A DNA stretch of 6,847 nucleotides, taken from positions 1-6,847 of the forward strand of contig CACXDE010000222.1 in the NCBI GenBank assembly GCA_902766305.1, written 5' to 3'. Origin of the DNA: an uncultured Ruminococcus sp. Lineage in GTDB: Bacteria; Bacillota; Clostridia; Oscillospirales; Acutalibacteraceae. The position numbers and the translations under genes are program-made. How positions within the stretch are numbered: position 1 is the first letter of the stretch; every line of letters begins with the position of its first letter. A model generated the notes under the pieces. That model worked only from the letters and a program-made list of their open reading frames with translations. It made no database searches and was not told where the DNA came from. Positions 6,419-6,847 of this stretch are shown piece after piece.

Positions 6419-6447
6419 ATTTTATCACAAAATTTGTATGTTGTCAA
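6419..6447 (-). promoter_or_regulatory. Sigma-A promoter of the T7SS operon
   Basis: On the minus strand, -35 TTGACA (6442-6447) is a perfect consensus hexamer. The spacer is 17 bases and the -10 is TAAAAT (6419-6424). Transcription should begin near 6412, giving a leader of about 80 bases before the regulator ATG. No other promoter of this quality was found in the window. A promoter this close to consensus that is not constitutively on would need strong repression, which fits the palindromes overlapping it. Confidence 0.88.
6427..6437. promoter_or_regulatory. Candidate operator O1 (palindrome in the promoter spacer)
   Basis: ACAAA-A-TTTGT, a perfect 5-bp dyad around one central base, lies between the -10 and -35 hexamers. 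Its 9-bp core CAAAATTTG recurs exactly at 6477-6485. A repressor bound here would block RNA polymerase. Confidence 0.5.
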
Positions 6448-6449
6448 CA
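6439..6449. promoter_or_regulatory. Candidate operator O2 (palindrome covering the -35)
   Basis: TGTTG-T-CAACA, a perfect 5-bp dyad around one base, contains the whole -35 hexamer. Its centre is 12 bp from that of the palindrome at 6427-6437. The sequence differs from the other two palindromes, so it may be a by-product of the TTGACA hexamer rather than a site for the same protein. Confidence 0.35.
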
Positions 6450-6475
6450 CAAACTGCGACATTTTGTTTCTTTTT

Positions 6476-6486
6476 GCAAAATTTGC
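6476..6486. promoter_or_regulatory. Candidate operator O3 (upstream palindrome, same core as O1)
   Basis: GCAAA-A-TTTGC, a perfect 5-bp dyad around one base, shares the identical CAAAATTTG core with the palindrome at 6427-6437. The centres are 49 bp apart. It lies about 30 bp upstream of the -35, where a second dimer could cooperate or activate. Confidence 0.45.
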
Positions 6487-6521
6487 CCTCGTTTTCCGAT
6501 CATAAACACATAGCTCTAATA

Positions 6522-6554
6522 TTTATCAGACAAGTCACTATGACTTGTCATAAA
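6522..6554. repeat. 33-bp imperfect palindrome
   Basis: TTTAT (6522-6526), a 2-base bulge (CA), then GACAAGTCA (6529-6537), a 3-base loop, TGACTTGTC (6541-6549) and ATAAA (6550-6554). This gives 14 pairs in total. The loop is very short and no U-tract follows on either strand, so it is not a clear intrinsic terminator. It could be a bidirectional termination or pause hairpin, a protein-binding site or a mobile-element footprint. Confidence 0.6.
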
Positions 6555-6697
6555 CCTACAAAAATATCCTTCTCGACAAAGCAATAACGGAAGTAAATTC
6601 GTTGATTATAATGCCGAATTGGAGATGCAGGCTGACATATCTCCGTGCATCACACCTTTCATTGCAGACCTTATGAGTTCATCGTTATCGTCTGTAC

Positions 6698-6751
6698 ATA
6701 CAATATCATATCAATATTGATATAATATCTATACAATATTATATCAATATT
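6698..6751. repeat. AT-rich nested direct and inverted repeats
   Basis: Two 21-bp copies (6698-6718 and 6731-6751) differ at one base and repeat with a 33-bp period. Within them, 6708-6723 is a perfect 16-bp palindrome (ATATCAATATTGATAT). Also, 6713-6728 and 6736-6751 form a perfect 16-bp inverted repeat around a 7-base loop. The region can therefore adopt more than one alternative fold. It could be an iteron-like binding array or a repeat remnant. The function is unknown. Confidence 0.7.
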
Positions 6752-6760
6752 ACTTAATGG

Positions 6761-6791
6761 CGGCGGCAAGCTGCCGGCGGCAAGCTGCCGC
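6761..6791. repeat. GC-rich tandem duplicated hairpin (REP-like)
   Basis: GGCGGCAAGCTGCC occurs twice in direct tandem (6762-6775 and 6776-6789), and the 14-bp period holds over 6761-6790. Each unit folds around an AGC loop (CGGCA/TGCCG). The second reaches a 6-bp stem, GCGGCA/TGCCGC, at 6777-6791. GC-rich tandem hairpins in intergenic DNA of an AT-rich genome resemble REP-type interspersed repeats. Whether it is multi-copy cannot be seen here. Confidence 0.65.
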
Positions 6792-6847
6792 TCCCGATTG
6801 TTGAACCGATGGTATCAAACCTCGATTCCGCCGTCGCAGGCTATAAA

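Larger units (their letters stand above)
6487..6847. other. Non-coding, repeat-rich boundary upstream of the operon
   Basis: About 360 bp with no reading frame I can support on either strand. It contains the 33-bp palindrome at 6522-6554, a weak 6-bp dyad GGAGAT/ATCTCC (6621-6626, 6639-6644), the AT-rich repeat nest at 6698-6751 and the GC-rich tandem hairpins at 6761-6791. The last stretch, to 6847, looks non-coding, though one minus-strand frame stays open for about 30 codons without a credible start. Composition swings sharply from almost pure A/T (6698-6752) to almost pure G/C (6759-6791) within a few bases. This is unlike the genes and suggests inserted or repeat-derived DNA. No tRNA, rRNA, transposase or CRISPR was seen. 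Confidence 0.6.

Noticed and set aside
6603..6720. Short minus-strand open stretch ending ...MHGDMSACISNSAL, a possible gene remnant
   Set aside because: About 35 codons with no start, no RBS and an upstream in-frame stop in the AT repeat. I recognise no family, so it is left as non-coding.
6790..6830. GGTTCAA motif resembling a tRNA T-loop on the minus strand
   Set aside because: There is no flanking 5-bp stem, no acceptor or anticodon arm and no CCA context.
6759..6847. Minus-strand frame open for about 30 codons into the window edge
   Set aside because: It reads through the GC-rich hairpin repeat with Arg/Ala-rich low-complexity translation and ends in the AT repeat. This is more likely non-coding repeat than a gene end.
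1..6847. CRISPR array, transposase or rRNA
   Set aside because: No regularly spaced repeat-spacer pattern, no transposase motif and no rRNA-like sequence was found. The 33-bp-period repeat at 6698-6751 has only two copies and is AT-only.

Overview
The window is the 5' (regulatory) end and core of a type VII secretion (T7SSb, ESX/Ess-like) operon from a Gram-positive bacterium. AT-rich DNA, strong AGGAGG-type ribosome binding sites, GTG/TTG starts, and EssC, YukD and WXG100 proteins of Firmicutes type suggest a gut Clostridia member. A Ruminococcus-like Oscillospiraceae genome is my guess from style, not proven here. All real genes read on the minus strand, from right to left.

Layout in transcription order. 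6847-6332: about 515 bp without a convincing gene. It holds two GC-rich tandem hairpin units (6761-6791), a nest of AT-rich direct and inverted repeats (6698-6751), a 33-bp imperfect palindrome (6522-6554), and then an excellent sigma-A promoter (TTGACA-17-TAAAAT, 6419-6447). Three short odd palindromes overlap or flank that promoter and look like operators. 6331-6044: a small XRE (Cro/CI) regulator, the first gene of the operon. 6016-1508: a 1502-residue EssC-type ATPase (two FHA modules, a weak membrane segment, three FtsK/SpoIIIE ATPase modules). 1486-1229: a YukD/EsaB ubiquitin-like protein. 1149-853: a WXG100 (EsxA-like) secreted protein with a very strong ribosome binding site, followed by a 13-bp intercistronic hairpin. 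761-126: a 211-residue protein of uncertain family, possibly a T7SS chaperone/adaptor. 121-1: the first 40 residues of a small acidic protein, cut by the window edge and translationally coupled to the preceding gene.

How it works together (inference): the XRE protein probably controls its own promoter and so the whole operon. EssC is the motor that recognises and drives export of the EsxA-like protein and its partners. YukD is an accessory protein of the machine. The last two genes probably begin a substrate/chaperone module that continues beyond the left edge. The usual core membrane genes essB (yukC), essA and esaA are not present between the promoter and the left edge, so the locus is either a reduced, EssC-first arrangement or carries those genes further downstream.

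The points most worth a second look are this EssC-first architecture with a dedicated regulator, the clustered palindromes at its promoter, the retained phosphothreonine-binding signature in the second FHA domain of EssC, the strand-specific hairpin after esxA, and the unidentified gene at 126-761.
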